Positions 15,918 through 25,091 are shown, numbered from the stretch's first letter. The stretch is 64,000 bases of DNA from Ralstonia sp. UBA689 (GCF_002298975.1 NZ_DBMV01000042.1:96481-160480); one strand, 5' to 3'. The notes: generated from the letters alone by a model not told the origin. Program-made: numbers and translations.

Positions 15918-17132
15918 ATGCTCGCTACCCTTGAAACCGTCGCTCCGGACCCCTTGTGGGGGCTGACCGCCGCATTCCGCGCCGATCCCCGGCCCACCAA
16001 GGTCGACCTCGTGGTGGGCGTCTATCGCGATGAAACCGGGCGGACCCCAGTCATGGCTGCCGTGCAGGCCGCGGAGGAACGCCTGGCTGCCGCCGGCGGC
16101 TCCAAGGCCTATCGAGGATTGGCCGGCAATGCCGAATTCAACGCCCATCTGGCCGCCTTGCTGTTAGGCCAGGATGCCGGGCGTCTGGCTCGTCAGCACA
16201 CCATGCAGACCGTGGGCGGGACCGGCGCGCTGCGCCTCCTGGCCGACTTCATTGCAGTGGCTTCGCCCGGCGCGCGCGTCTGGGTGTCCGACCCGGGCTA
16301 CGTCAACCACGTGCCCATCATGCGGGCCGCCGGGCTCGTGGTTGAGCGCTACCGCTGGCACGCGCCGGACGGGCTGCTCGACGCAAACGCCGTCCTCGCA
16401 GATCTGGCCGCCGCCAGCGCGGGCGACATCGTGCTGCTGCATGGCTGCTGCCACAACCCAACCGGTATCGACATGGAGATCGGGGTCTGGCGCGTTGTGG
16501 CGGAACTCTGCGCGAAACAAGGCTTGGTGCCGCTGGTCGACATGGCCTATCTGGGGCTCGCCGACGGCCTGGAGGCGGATACCCAGGGGTTGCGGCTGCT
16601 CGTCGATGCACTCGACACGGTGCTGGTGGCCGCAAGCTGCTCGAAAAGCATGGGGCTCTATTGCGAGCGCACTGGCGCGGCGCTTGTGATCGGCAAGAGC
16701 GCGGCAGTCCTGCGGCCGGTTGGCGGCATCCTGGAGCGCATCACGCGCAGCAACTACTCCATGCCACCGGACCATGGCGCTGCCATCGTGGCCACCATTC
16801 TTGCCGATGCGGCACTGACGGCGCGCTGGCGCGAAGAGCTGGAGCACATGCGCGGGCGCATCGTCGGCAACCGGATTCGGCTCGACGATGCATTGTCCAG
16901 CCTGGGGGCGCCTTCCGAGCTGCGGAATCTGACGCGGCACAAGGGCATGTTCTCTGTGCTGCCGCTGGACGTCAGCGCCATGGAGCGCTTGCGCGCGGAC
17001 CACGCCATTTATGGCACGCAGGGCGGCCGCATCAATATCGCGGGGCTGGCATCGGAGCAGATCGGCCATGTGGCCGGCGCGCTGGTTGCGGTGGCTTCCG
17101 ACGCCGTGCGTACGGTGGCGGATATGACGTAG
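15918..17132 (+). CDS. Aspartate/aromatic aminotransferase-like enzyme (class I PLP)
   Basis: PLP-dependent aminotransferase of 404 residues of the AspC/TyrB subgroup. Recognisable are YRGLAGNAEFN (about 65-75), VGGTGALR (99-106), the asparagine N180 in CHNPTG, D208 in VDMAYLG and the PLP-binding lysine K243 in SCSKSMGLY. An AGGAGA site lies 10 bases before the ATG. It probably interconverts aspartate, tyrosine or phenylalanine with their 2-oxo acids in the cytosol. Its position after the EamA gene and opposite an Lrp gene suggests an amino acid turnover/export unit. The homolog group usually starts 5-10 residues later than E. coli AspC; here the length is normal. Confidence 0.86.
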   Translation: MLATLETVAPDPLWGLTAAFRADPRPTKVDLVVGVYRDETGRTPVMAAVQAAEERLAAAGGSKAYRGLAGNAEFNAHLAALLLGQDAGRLARQHTMQTVGGTGALRLLADFIAVASPGARVWVSDPGYVNHVPIMRAAGLVVERYRWHAPDGLLDANAVLADLAAASAGDIVLLHGCCHNPTGIDMEIGVWRVVAELCAKQGLVPLVDMAYLGLADGLEADTQGLRLLVDALDTVLVAASCSKSMGLYCERTGAALVIGKSAAVLRPVGGILERITRSNYSMPPDHGAAIVATILADAALTARWREELEHMRGRIVGNRIRLDDALSSLGAPSELRNLTRHKGMFSVLPLDVSAMERLRADHAIYGTQGGRINIAGLASEQIGHVAGALVAVASDAVRTVADMT

Positions 17133-17209
17133 TAGGAACGCGGGATCCTTGTTGGGCTAACCGCAGCATCGCTCTCCGCGTTCGCGATGGCGCTTGGCCC
17201 CCCGCTTTG

Positions 17210-17360
17210 ACGGCAATCGCTTTAGCCACATTCGATGCCGGGTGCTTTGCCGCACAGGTGGCTAACCAGGTCAGCATCATCGCCAGCAGTCCGGCACGCG
17301 CTGGTGTGCTGAATGCCGTCTACCTCACGCTTTACTACGCCGCTGGAGCGATCGGACCTG
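17210..17360 (+). pseudogene. Fragment of an MFS transporter
   Basis: A 50-codon open segment reads LATFDAGCFAAQVANQ, then ARAGVLNAVYLTLYYAAGAIG. This is the conserved helix 10-11 region of a drug-resistance MFS protein (the FD.G..AAQVANQ...R.RLN..Y...YY.GGA pattern). No start, no upstream or downstream MFS sequence remains, so it is a relic of a deleted transporter. It points to rearrangement between the aminotransferase and the next gene. Confidence 0.65.
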
Positions 17361-17381
17361 GGTGGCCCGGTTGGCCGATGA

Positions 17382-17972
17382 TCAGTCGGCCGCCTTGCCC
17401 GCCCGCCATTTGCGCCGCAGCCGTGCAATCAGCGCCCACATGATCGACAGCACTTCGCGGTTGACGCGGTCCATCAGGTGCGCGTTCCGGCCGGTGGCCG
17501 CTTCCAGTTCGAGCAGGCTCGTGCGGTAGTTCTGCCGCATCTCCAGGCGCTTACCGACTTCGTCGATCGGCTGGCCCAGGTCGTCCACATGGGTGCCCTG
17601 ACTGACGACGTCACCGCTGTCGGTCAGGCGCTTGCGCATGACGCGGACGCCCTTGGGGCTGGCGCGCAGGTTCAGGTGAGCGGTGCCGCCGCGCTCGTCG
17701 CGTTCGAGGTGGATGCTCGCATCCATGACTGTGCAGGGCCAGGTCGCTTGTTTGACGCGGGCGTCTTGCAGGTCGCGGTACAGGCGCTCCCGTTGTTCCG
17801 TGTCGACTTCCAGCGAGACGAGGTGTTCGTAGGCGAGAAAGCGACGTTTGGCGCCCTCGGTTCTCTTTGGGCCTATTGGGTACGGAGTTTCCAATCCCGA
17901 CCGCACCTGTTTGCGTGAGCCCGGGCTGTGTAGCGGGTGAGCGAGGCGTGGGGCACGTCGGGCGCTTCTCAT
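17382..17972 (-). CDS. Unidentified protein, probably 5'-truncated
   Basis: An open frame ending at TGA 17382-17384. The region from about RFLAYEHLVSLEVDTEQRER to the end IMWALIARLRRKWRAGKAAD has normal coding character, with a helical, arginine-rich C-terminus. The first part, up to the ATG at 17970-17972 or a GTG at 17999, looks low quality and there is no ribosome site, so the native start may be lost. I do not recognise the family. A second, degraded copy of its last 22 codons lies at 14261-14335, on the other side of the Lrp/EamA/aminotransferase block. This suggests the gene was a target for insertion or recombination. It may be a pseudogene. Confidence 0.45.
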   Translation of the reverse strand: MRSARRAPRLAHPLHSPGSRKQVRSGLETPYPIGPKRTEGAKRRFLAYEHLVSLEVDTEQRERLYRDLQDARVKQATWPCTVMDASIHLERDERGGTAHLNLRASPKGVRVMRKRLTDSGDVVSQGTHVDDLGQPIDEVGKRLEMRQNYRTSLLELEAATGRNAHLMDRVNREVLSIMWALIARLRRKWRAGKAAD

Positions 17973-17999
17973 GCTGTCCAAGCTCGCTTGATGAAGCAC

Positions 18000-18312
18000 G
18001 ACATCCGCGCGCCGTCAAACGGGGGATCCCGGAGCTCGGCCAATGTGTCGGCGATTCTGGTTGTTTGCAAAAGTTAGTAAAGATGTAGCAACTCGCGCCT
18101 CCTGATCAGTTTTGATGCGTTTGCGTGTGGCTAAGAACGAAAGATGGGATTTCTTTCATTAGAACTTCGAGAGGCATTGGGGGTTGGCAATGCTTCCTCC
18201 ACTCCGTTGAAAGCGACATGCGATGAAGCCATCCGATGGGGCCAAATCGGGTGTTTTGGGATGAGGAGGACTGAGTCGATATGCGGGCTCAGGATAGCTA
18301 TGGAGATTACAA
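18000..18312. other. Intergenic region before the carboxypeptidase
   Basis: No gene is supported. It is less GC-rich than the preceding operons. A short inverted repeat GAAAGA ... TCTTTC lies near 18138-18158. The carboxypeptidase ribosome site GGAG is at 18302-18305. Confidence 0.4.
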
Positions 18313-20016
18313 ATGAAGACTAGGCGAATGCCAGCTTGGATCGCAATCGCAGCCGTTGCCGCCGCCGCACTGGTTGCGTGTGGTGGCGGTGATGATCCAC
18401 CTTCTTCGACCGCCGACACATCTGTATCGCCACCGGCGACCGTGGAATCAGAGCAGGACATGTTCGCAAGAGTCGCACCGGCCGACAAAGTGCTGGAGGA
18501 TGCCAACATCTACGATACGACGCTGGACGGTTCGATTGAACTCTCCAAGGTCAACGAAGAGACTTCGGTCAAGCGACACACGATCACGATGAACGGCAAG
18601 GAGCTGCCGTACGTTGCCCGTGCCGGACACCTGATTGCCTATAGCGGAACTGGGGCTGCGAAAACGCCGGAAGCGGCGGTGTTCTATACGGCCTATACCC
18701 GAGATGGGCTGCCTAAAGAACAGCGTCCCGTCACATTTTTGTGGAACGGCGGCCCTGGCTCGGCTTCGATCTGGCTGCACATGGGCTCCTGGGGGCCCAA
18801 GCGCCTGAAAACCGACGCTCCGAACATTGTCGATGAAACAAAGCAGCCCGATAGCTTGCCGTTTGAAGAGAATGCGATCTCGCTGCTCGATCAGTCGGAT
18901 ATTGTGTTTGTCGATCCGCCGGGAACGGGATATTCCACCGCAATCGCCCCAAAAAAGAACGCCGATTTGTGGGGGACGGATGCCGACGCCCGGGTGGTTG
19001 CGGATTTCATCACGAGCTATATCAACAAGTACAACCGCCAGAGCTCACCGAAGTATCTGTACGGCGAATCCTATGGTGGCATTCGCACGCCCATCGTCGC
19101 CAACCTGCTTGAGCAGGCGGGCACAAGCGGTTACGCGCCTGATCCGTCGGGCAAGCCCGCCAAGGTGCTGGCAGGGTTCATCCTTAACTCACCGCTTGTC
19201 AACTACAACACCAATTGTGAAATGTCGTATGAGAGCTGTGCGGGGCACCTTCCGTCCTACGCAATGACGGCGGATTTCCATAAAAAGTCGACAAAGCGAG
19301 GCGCGAAAACACAGGAGCAATATCTCGCCGAGCTACGTTTGCATGCGCAAAAATTCAATGAAGCGCTGCGTGGCAGACCAGACCCCAATATAGAGCCGGC
19401 CGCCTTCGCGTCGAGCCCCAATGGCCAAGCGCTTCTGAGCGAGTTGCAGGACTACACGGGTATTCCTGTAGCAAGATGGAAGAAATCCTTTAATTTGAGT
19501 CCAAGGGATTTTGAGCGTGAGTTGATTTCCGGATATCAACTTGGCCGTTTTGACGGGCGCATGAAGGTGCCTTCAGGAAGTTCGTTTCGGGCAGATGAAT
19601 ACATCGACAACGCCTTTTTGAATCAAATGAAGACATATATGCCGGATTTTTTGAACTACAGGAGCGCATCGAACTACCAGCATCTGAACAACGAGACGAT
19701 TAAAAAATGGCACTGGTGGCGGGATCGCGGTCAGTCCTCCAATCCTCAAAGCATCACCGATATTCAAGCAGTGCTAATTGCTGATCCGGGAGCCAAGATC
19801 CTGGTTCTTCATGGCTATGAGGATCTTGCGACACCGGGGTTCCAGACCGAGCTTGATTTGGCGGAAGCAAACCTGGATAAGCGTATTCCGATCAAATGGT
19901 TCGAGGGCGGGCACATGACCTACAACACGGAATCGTCACGCGGGCCATTGAAGCAGGCGATCAATGATTTCTACCAATCCCCGGCGCGCGCCGCGGACGG
20001 TTCTGTACTGCAATAA
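18313..20016 (+). CDS. S10-family serine carboxypeptidase lipoprotein
   Basis: Secreted peptidase of 567 residues. The N-terminus has a signal sequence ending in a lipobox, LVAC at 20-23, so it is probably anchored as a lipoprotein. The peptidase S10 hallmarks are clear: WNGGPGS (144-150), the catalytic serine S253 in GESYGG, D504 in GYEDLATP and H534 in GGHMTY. Members remove C-terminal residues from peptides at acidic pH and are far more common in fungi and plants than in bacteria. GGAG precedes the ATG at 18313. The small EF-hand-like gene follows after 16 bases and probably shares the transcript. Codon use is noticeably less GC-biased than in the flanking operons, consistent with acquisition. 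Confidence 0.9.
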   Translation: MKTRRMPAWIAIAAVAAAALVACGGGDDPPSSTADTSVSPPATVESEQDMFARVAPADKVLEDANIYDTTLDGSIELSKVNEETSVKRHTITMNGKELPYVARAGHLIAYSGTGAAKTPEAAVFYTAYTRDGLPKEQRPVTFLWNGGPGSASIWLHMGSWGPKRLKTDAPNIVDETKQPDSLPFEENAISLLDQSDIVFVDPPGTGYSTAIAPKKNADLWGTDADARVVADFITSYINKYNRQSSPKYLYGESYGGIRTPIVANLLEQAGTSGYAPDPSGKPAKVLAGFILNSPLVNYNTNCEMSYESCAGHLPSYAMTADFHKKSTKRGAKTQEQYLAELRLHAQKFNEALRGRPDPNIEPAAFASSPNGQALLSELQDYTGIPVARWKKSFNLSPRDFERELISGYQLGRFDGRMKVPSGSSFRADEYIDNAFLNQMKTYMPDFLNYRSASNYQHLNNETIKKWHWWRDRGQSSNPQSITDIQAVLIADPGAKILVLHGYEDLATPGFQTELDLAEANLDKRIPIKWFEGGHMTYNTESSRGPLKQAINDFYQSPARAADGSVLQ

Positions 20017-20032
20017 AGGGGCGAGGATAACT

Positions 20033-20425
20033 ATGAAAATCGCGTATATCGTTGTGTCTCGCATGGCTGCCGTGGTTGCCCTGGCATCGGGTATCAGCGC
20101 GGCTTTTGCGTACGATGACCTGCCCAAACCACCGCCGCCGCCCGCAGGGTGGACTCCGCCACCCATGCCAACGGAGCAATCCGTGACGCAGGACGTGGAG
20201 AATCAGATCACGCAGCGCTTTACCGCTGCCACCGGTGGGAACCCAAACGGATTGTTGTCGCGCCAGCAGGCGAAGGACGCCGGTTGGGGGTTCGTCAGTG
20301 ACCATTTCGCAGAAATTGACCGCACCGGAAGCGGATACGTCAGGCTGGATGACGTGCTGCGTTTCATGTCCGATCGAACGCCGCAACGAATCATGCGCAT
20401 GCAGAACACAACCAAAGCGAAATAA
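20033..20425 (+). CDS. Small secreted EF-hand-like protein
   Basis: A 130-residue protein with a Sec signal peptide (cleavage expected after AAFA at about 26), a proline-rich segment (PKPPPPPAGWTPPPMP) and one calcium-binding-type loop, D96-R-T98-G-S100-G101-Y-V-R-L-D-D107. Positions 1, 5, 6 and 12 of the EF-hand loop fit; position 3 is threonine, which is less usual, and only one EF-hand is seen. GAGGA lies before the ATG at 20033. It is 16 bases behind the carboxypeptidase gene, so a role as partner or calcium-dependent stabiliser is possible but unproven. The function is not known. Confidence 0.72.
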   Translation: MKIAYIVVSRMAAVVALASGISAAFAYDDLPKPPPPPAGWTPPPMPTEQSVTQDVENQITQRFTAATGGNPNGLLSRQQAKDAGWGFVSDHFAEIDRTGSGYVRLDDVLRFMSDRTPQRIMRMQNTTKAK

Positions 20426-20442
20426 CGTTGGGTAGCGCATCG

Positions 20443-20474
20443 CAGATTGCCCGCCGCATGTGGCGGGCAATCTG
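20443..20474. terminator. Bidirectional hairpin terminator
   Basis: A perfect 13-bp stem, CAGATTGCCCGCC (20443-20455) and GGCGGGCAATCTG (20462-20474), with a 6-base loop, lies between the convergent EF-hand-like and response regulator genes. There is only a short TT after it. Confidence 0.65.
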
Positions 20475-20555
20475 TTCGATCTCAGTGGCAATGTCGCCCG
20501 GGCCGGTTATCAAGACCGTGGTCGGTTTGTGAATGCAGTGATGTTGATGCGACGG

Positions 20556-21245
20556 TCACACATTCAGAAACGTGGATTCGAGCCGGTATCCGTGGTTGTA
20601 CAACATGGAAATGCGAAGCCCGTTTTCTGCGCGCAGTCCGAGCTTGGCGCGCAGGTTGCTGATATGCGCATCGAGGGTGCGAGACTCAATCGCGTGAGAT
20701 CGTCCCCAGATCGCCGCATACAGTCGTTCGCGCGAAATGACTTGCCCGAAATTTTCAAAGAATTGCACGGCCAAGGCGAATTGGGTCGCCGTCAGATGCA
20801 CCTCTAGTTCGTCATGCCACGCACGGCTAGTGACGCGATCCAGGCGAAACTTGCCGATTTCCAGCATGCGGCGTTCGGTGGTCAGGGAGCGTCGTGTGAC
20901 CGCCGCGATGCGAGCCAGCACTTCGTTGCGTTGGGCGGGTTTCCTAATCACGTCGTCGGCCCCGATCTTGAGGGCGGTGACGACGTCTTCCTCGCTCGTT
21001 TTGTGCGTGAGCATGATGGCCGGCGTATTGCGATACTGCCGCAACCTGAGCCATGCGAGCACGTCGATGCCGGCGTAGTCTGGAATTTCCCAGTCAAGCA
21101 GCAGCAAATCGTAGGTTTCGCTTTGCAGGCTCTTCATGTATTCGCGCCCGTTGCTGAAACCTGTGACTTCATGACCGGCTTCCTGCAGCCAGGAGACGAG
21201 CATCGCAAGTTGAGGGGGGTTGTCTTCGAGGATCGCGATTTTCAT
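20556..21245 (-). CDS. OmpR/PhoB-family response regulator
   Basis: Two-component regulator of 229 residues. The receiver (1-118) has the acidic pair E7/D8, the phospho-acceptor D51 (LLLLDWEIPD), T80 in IMLTHKT and K102 in IRKPA. The C-terminal winged helix (about 130-225) shows VHLTATQFALAVQFF and the recognition helix SRTLDAHISNLRAKLGL. A divergent sensor kinase lies 836 bases away at 22082, and no other kinase is nearby, so the two form a likely pair. The ATG at 21243-21245 is the only good start. Targets are unknown; the carboxypeptidase operon just beyond its 3' end is one candidate. Confidence 0.9.
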   Translation of the reverse strand: MKIAILEDNPPQLAMLVSWLQEAGHEVTGFSNGREYMKSLQSETYDLLLLDWEIPDYAGIDVLAWLRLRQYRNTPAIMLTHKTSEEDVVTALKIGADDVIRKPAQRNEVLARIAAVTRRSLTTERRMLEIGKFRLDRVTSRAWHDELEVHLTATQFALAVQFFENFGQVISRERLYAAIWGRSHAIESRTLDAHISNLRAKLGLRAENGLRISMLYNHGYRLESTFLNV

Positions 21246-22081
21246 GCTGATGGTTTTCTGCTTGTGAAGGCATGCCGTACCCGCCGCCGGTATGCATGTT
21301 CAAATCATCCTCACTGCCAAAACGAAGATCACCCGTAAGCGTTGGGGTACGCAGGACAGTCAACAGACGCCCATCCCCTGGCTTTCTTGGCACGAAGCTC
21401 AACGCTTCCAACTTTAGCCTATCCAACGCAGGCACCGAATTTGCTTTAAGCAATCGTTTGCGCAAGCGTGTCGTGGCAGCTCGTAGGCGTCGTGCCGAGT
21501 GATTGCAAGGCCTCAAAAATGCGACCCCTAATCGATGCGTTCTGGGGTGCTGACGTTTCTACAGGTGTGGATGACAAGCGGGTGAGGATTTTTTGCAAGA
21601 TGCCAGAGTCATCATGACGTCGTTCCCTGTTGGCCATTGAGAATCATTAAGAATCTTTACATTGTCGCGCTGTTCAGGTCGTGTTTTGCCAGTGGTTCGT
21701 GGTTTATCGCGATAACCGTGCTCTCCAGATTTCGGTAGAAAGTAGCGCATAGAGCTCTTTTCTTTGTGCAAATGAGATGTTTTACAGCGCTGTGCTCAGG
21801 GTTGCCCAAAAATGGGGAATTTGAGCCTCAATTTTGTGCAGTTACCGTGTAATGAAATCATGCGCATCGTCCCGTCTTTGCATTTGTTTGCATTTGTTCA
21901 TGATCTGGACTTCACTCTATCCGGACCTTGATCAATCAGTGGAATGTCTTGATGGACGTTGTTTTCTGGTGAGCTTGCGTTGGTATTGATGGTTGTTGAT
22001 TTTTTTATCTGATGTGATTGCTGTATTTAAGTTTTTTCTTAGATTAAGAGAATTTATAAATAAGAAGGCCAAGTTGATGAG
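21246..22081. other. Long AT-rich intergenic region between response regulator and kinase
   Basis: 836 bases without a gene I can support; open frames up to about 75 codons exist on both strands but lack ribosome sites and familiar motifs. The right half is strongly AT-rich. The palindrome TTGATCAA occurs at about 21929, and TTTATAAATAAG near 22048 contains a plausible -10 for the kinase. It may hold a decayed gene or an RNA; nothing specific can be named. Confidence 0.4.
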
Positions 22082-23953
22082 GTGATAAACAACGGCCGGC
22101 GGCAGATGTGTGGGGCGGAGATGGGGTTTCGAATATTTAGGGTATTGGCAAATGTGGCGACAGGAAAAATACTGGCGCTACGAGGGGCCTATTGGCTTGC
22201 TTGTTTGGTCGCATTCATATTGATCTGCTTGCCAATGGGGCGACTTCTTGCCATTGACTATGCGGCTTATAAAAAAGCAATCGAAGCACAAAGCGCGCTG
22301 CAACTCGTCAATGATGCACTGCTTGCCTACTACGCCGTTTCTGCGGAGCGCGGTCCGGCAAACGCGCTTCTTGGCAGGGTGCCGGAGAGCGAGCGTGCGG
22401 CACGCCTTGAGGCGCTAACGCGGGCGCGACACAGTTCAGATGCCGCGTTGGACGCGCTGGCACAGCGCTTTGGTCAGCGGAATCCGCCGCATTGCAGCCA
22501 GGCGCAAGCTGCCGTGCTTCGCGTGAAGCAGCAACTGATCGCCGCGCGTGCGACGATCGACCAACTGCACGCCCGGCCCACCGGCACGTTGAGTGCGCAC
22601 GAAATCTCCGACGGTATTGCGGAGATGATCGGTGTCGCAATCAGCTTTAACTTCATTTTGAACCGCGCCGCGTTGATTCTCGAGCAATACGAGTCTGCAG
22701 CCTCAGGCGATGCTCGGCAGGCCCGGCAAGCCGCCGAGCTACGCGAGTATGCGGGTCGACTCGGTTCGTTGCTGACGGCCACGTTCGCTACGGAAGGAAC
22801 CATAAGCCCAAAGGATCAGAATTCGATTCATCGGACGGAAGGACGAATCGATCAATTACGCGAGCAACTATTTGGAAGCCTGGAGATCAATCAGGGTGAC
22901 TTCACTTTTCGGGATATCGTCGGAGAGATTCGGGGTGTTTATTTTGATCACGCCTATCGCATTATTCATTTCAGTATGGGCGAACACAAGATTCGGAATG
23001 AGACGGGCCGGGACCTGACCCCTGCAACGTTCGCGGACCAATATGTACCTGCAATGGCGCCCATCGTGGCATTGCGCGATCACATGCTTGCCAAGGGGCA
23101 GGAGAAGCTCAAAGACTCGCGCTTGAAGAAGCGGAACAGGTTGCTACAGACGGGCGGATGCTGCGGCATCATCCTGATGCTGATCGCTGGGGCGATGGTG
23201 TATTTCGGAACGCACTATGTGTCTCCGCTGCAAGGGCTGGTGGATGCGCTGTTATCCATGTCAGACGAAGGCCTGCCTTCGGCGTTGCAGTTGGCTGCGG
23301 TGTCACACGATATTCAGTCGCCGCAATCCGCGATCCTTGCATTGCTGGAGATGTCGCGCACTAATGGCACGTACAACAAGAGTCCTGAGATTTTCGGAAA
23401 GATCGAGGCGTATGCGATGCGTACGCTATCGATGGTGGAGGAGTTCATTGCGCTGGGCCAGTTGCAGTCCAGCCGGCAGAAATCGTTCCGGTCTATCGAC
23501 TTGCACGGGGTCGTACTGGATGCCTGCGATTCCGTTGCCGTTGCCGCACTGGCGCGGCGCACCACGGTGATCGTCAACGCCGACGAAGGGCCGCTTGTTG
23601 TACGCGGCGAACGCGGGTTGTTGGTGCGCGCGGTTGTGAATCTTCTGGACAATGCCGTCAAGTACAGCCCTGACGGTAGCAAGGTGCATTGCCGCATCTC
23701 CCGTGAAGGCAAAACCATCATGCTGGAAGTTCAGGACGCCGGCTATGGCATTCGTGGCCATGACATGCAACACCTGTTCCGGCGTTTTCGGCGGTTCTCG
23801 GCACCGGGGCAGCCGCGCGTCAAGGGGTCCGGTTTGGGGCTGGTGTTCGTGCGCAGCGTGGTCCGGCGCATGCGTGGCGACATCACATGCCAATCAGAGG
23901 TTGGGCGGGGGAGCACTTTTACCATTTGGTTCCCCGCTTCAAAGTCGCTTTGA
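22082..23953 (+). CDS. Membrane sensor histidine kinase
   Basis: Two-component kinase of up to 623 residues. Transmembrane helix 1 is about residues 33-55 (LACLVAFILICLPMGRLLAI), a long periplasmic domain of about 290 residues is largely helical, and helix 2 is about 351-372. The dimerisation/phosphoacceptor site is H409 in VSHDIQSPQSA, then N-box NLLDNAVKYS, G1 DAGYGI and G2 GSGLGL. The H-box is unusual: most kinases have HELRTP or HDLRSP, here glutamine replaces arginine. No HAMP domain is obvious between helix 2 and the H-box. The start is uncertain: GTG 22082, or ATG 22106 or 22121. It is divergent from the OmpR-type regulator at 20556 and presumably phosphorylates it. Confidence 0.85.
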   Translation: MINNGRRQMCGAEMGFRIFRVLANVATGKILALRGAYWLACLVAFILICLPMGRLLAIDYAAYKKAIEAQSALQLVNDALLAYYAVSAERGPANALLGRVPESERAARLEALTRARHSSDAALDALAQRFGQRNPPHCSQAQAAVLRVKQQLIAARATIDQLHARPTGTLSAHEISDGIAEMIGVAISFNFILNRAALILEQYESAASGDARQARQAAELREYAGRLGSLLTATFATEGTISPKDQNSIHRTEGRIDQLREQLFGSLEINQGDFTFRDIVGEIRGVYFDHAYRIIHFSMGEHKIRNETGRDLTPATFADQYVPAMAPIVALRDHMLAKGQEKLKDSRLKKRNRLLQTGGCCGIILMLIAGAMVYFGTHYVSPLQGLVDALLSMSDEGLPSALQLAAVSHDIQSPQSAILALLEMSRTNGTYNKSPEIFGKIEAYAMRTLSMVEEFIALGQLQSSRQKSFRSIDLHGVVLDACDSVAVAALARRTTVIVNADEGPLVVRGERGLLVRAVVNLLDNAVKYSPDGSKVHCRISREGKTIMLEVQDAGYGIRGHDMQHLFRRFRRFSAPGQPRVKGSGLGLVFVRSVVRRMRGDITCQSEVGRGSTFTIWFPASKSL

Positions 23954-24302
23954 CGTGTCCGCCAATTCCTTGCCGGATAGAACTGTGCTGCCGACGTGGG
24001 CGTTGTCAGTAGGCGTGCCGGGCTGACTCAAGGCAAGCTCCCAGAATCATGTTGGACGTTTGGCTGCTGGCAATAGAGGTTCCCAGCGGAAGGTCGATGA
24101 TTGCAAAAGACAGTTAATCCGCGGAGATTGATTAACTTGGATTGTGATAAGTTTTGTGATCCATTTCAGGTGTTTTGACATATGACGGATGTCGTTTTTC
24201 CACAATTTATAAGTTGGATGACTTAATGAGGGGGAATTTTTTGCTGCAATTAATGCTATTAATTTCAATTTTCTGGAAATAACATTTTTTTCAATGCTTT
24301 GA
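23954..24302. other. AT-rich intergenic region
   Basis: About 350 bases with no supported gene. The right half (24100-24300) is among the most AT-rich in the window, and no ribosome site is seen before the ATG at 24303. Confidence 0.35.
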
Positions 24303-25091
24303 ATGATGACATCGCGTTACGCGCTACTGTGCAGAATGAATCAAACGCTGTTTGATGGAATGGCAAGCGCGCTCACCTTTTGCAGGTCGCAAGGAAACCC
24401 CTATTTTGATATCCCGCATTGGTTGCATGAGTTGCTGCGTACACCTGATGGCGACATCCAGCGGATACTGCGTCACGCAAGCGTTGATCGGTCTGCACTG
24501 GATGCCGACCTAAGCCGCGCGTTAGCTGCGCTGCCCACTGGGGCCGCATCTATCAATAACTTTTCGTTTCAGATTGAAAGAGCCATTGAGCGTGCCTGGG
24601 GTGTTGCCACACTCGCGTTTGCCGATAACCATGTCCGTGGCGCCTATCTGCTGGTAGCGCTGCTCGAAACCCCCGAGCTACGGCGCACGATGCTGGACAT
24701 ATCGAACCAGTTTGCCAAGGTGCGTGCCGCCGATTTTGTCGATGTCATACCAGCACTGATGGCGCAATCGCCGGAACGTGCAGAGGCCGCTGACGACGGC
24801 GCTACCGAGTTGACGCTGCACCCCACGGAAAGGTGTGATCCTGGTCAGGCCCCGAAGGTAACGGGCGCATTCGCCTGCAGGCATCCTGACGCTTCTGGCG
24901 ATTGCCCGTTACCACCTATTCCCGCGATCCTGCAGAAGCTGGATGCGAGCAACCTTGTCGATTGTTCGCTTGATCCAAGCGACCTCGCGACGCAAGGACA
25001 CGACCAACACGAAGAAGACGGCGATCCGAGGAAGAATCGCTTGCACGCGGTACGACCGCGCCACAGCAAAACAGCACCGACTGACCATTGA
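24303..25091 (+). pseudogene. tssH: Orphan TssH/ClpV N-terminal domain (truncated type VI ATPase)
   Basis: Residues 1 to about 165 match the N-terminal domain of the type VI secretion ATPase TssH (ClpV): YALLCRMNQTLFDGMASALT, then CRSQGNPYFDIPHWLHELL, ASINNFSFQIERAIERAWG and VRGAYLLVALLETPELRR. In intact TssH (about 880 residues) two AAA+ modules follow; here they are absent. After SPERAEAADDGATELTLH the frame continues with a low-complexity, charged tail to 25091 that resembles no ClpV sequence. No other type VI gene is in the window. It is either a decayed tssH or a free-standing N-domain able to bind sheath (TssC) peptides. Lack of a ribosome site before ATG 24303/24306 favours a pseudogene. 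The surrounding DNA is AT-rich. Confidence 0.75.

Noticed and set aside
24303..25091. A functional type VI secretion locus
   Set aside because: Only the TssH N-domain remains; no other tss gene is in the window.
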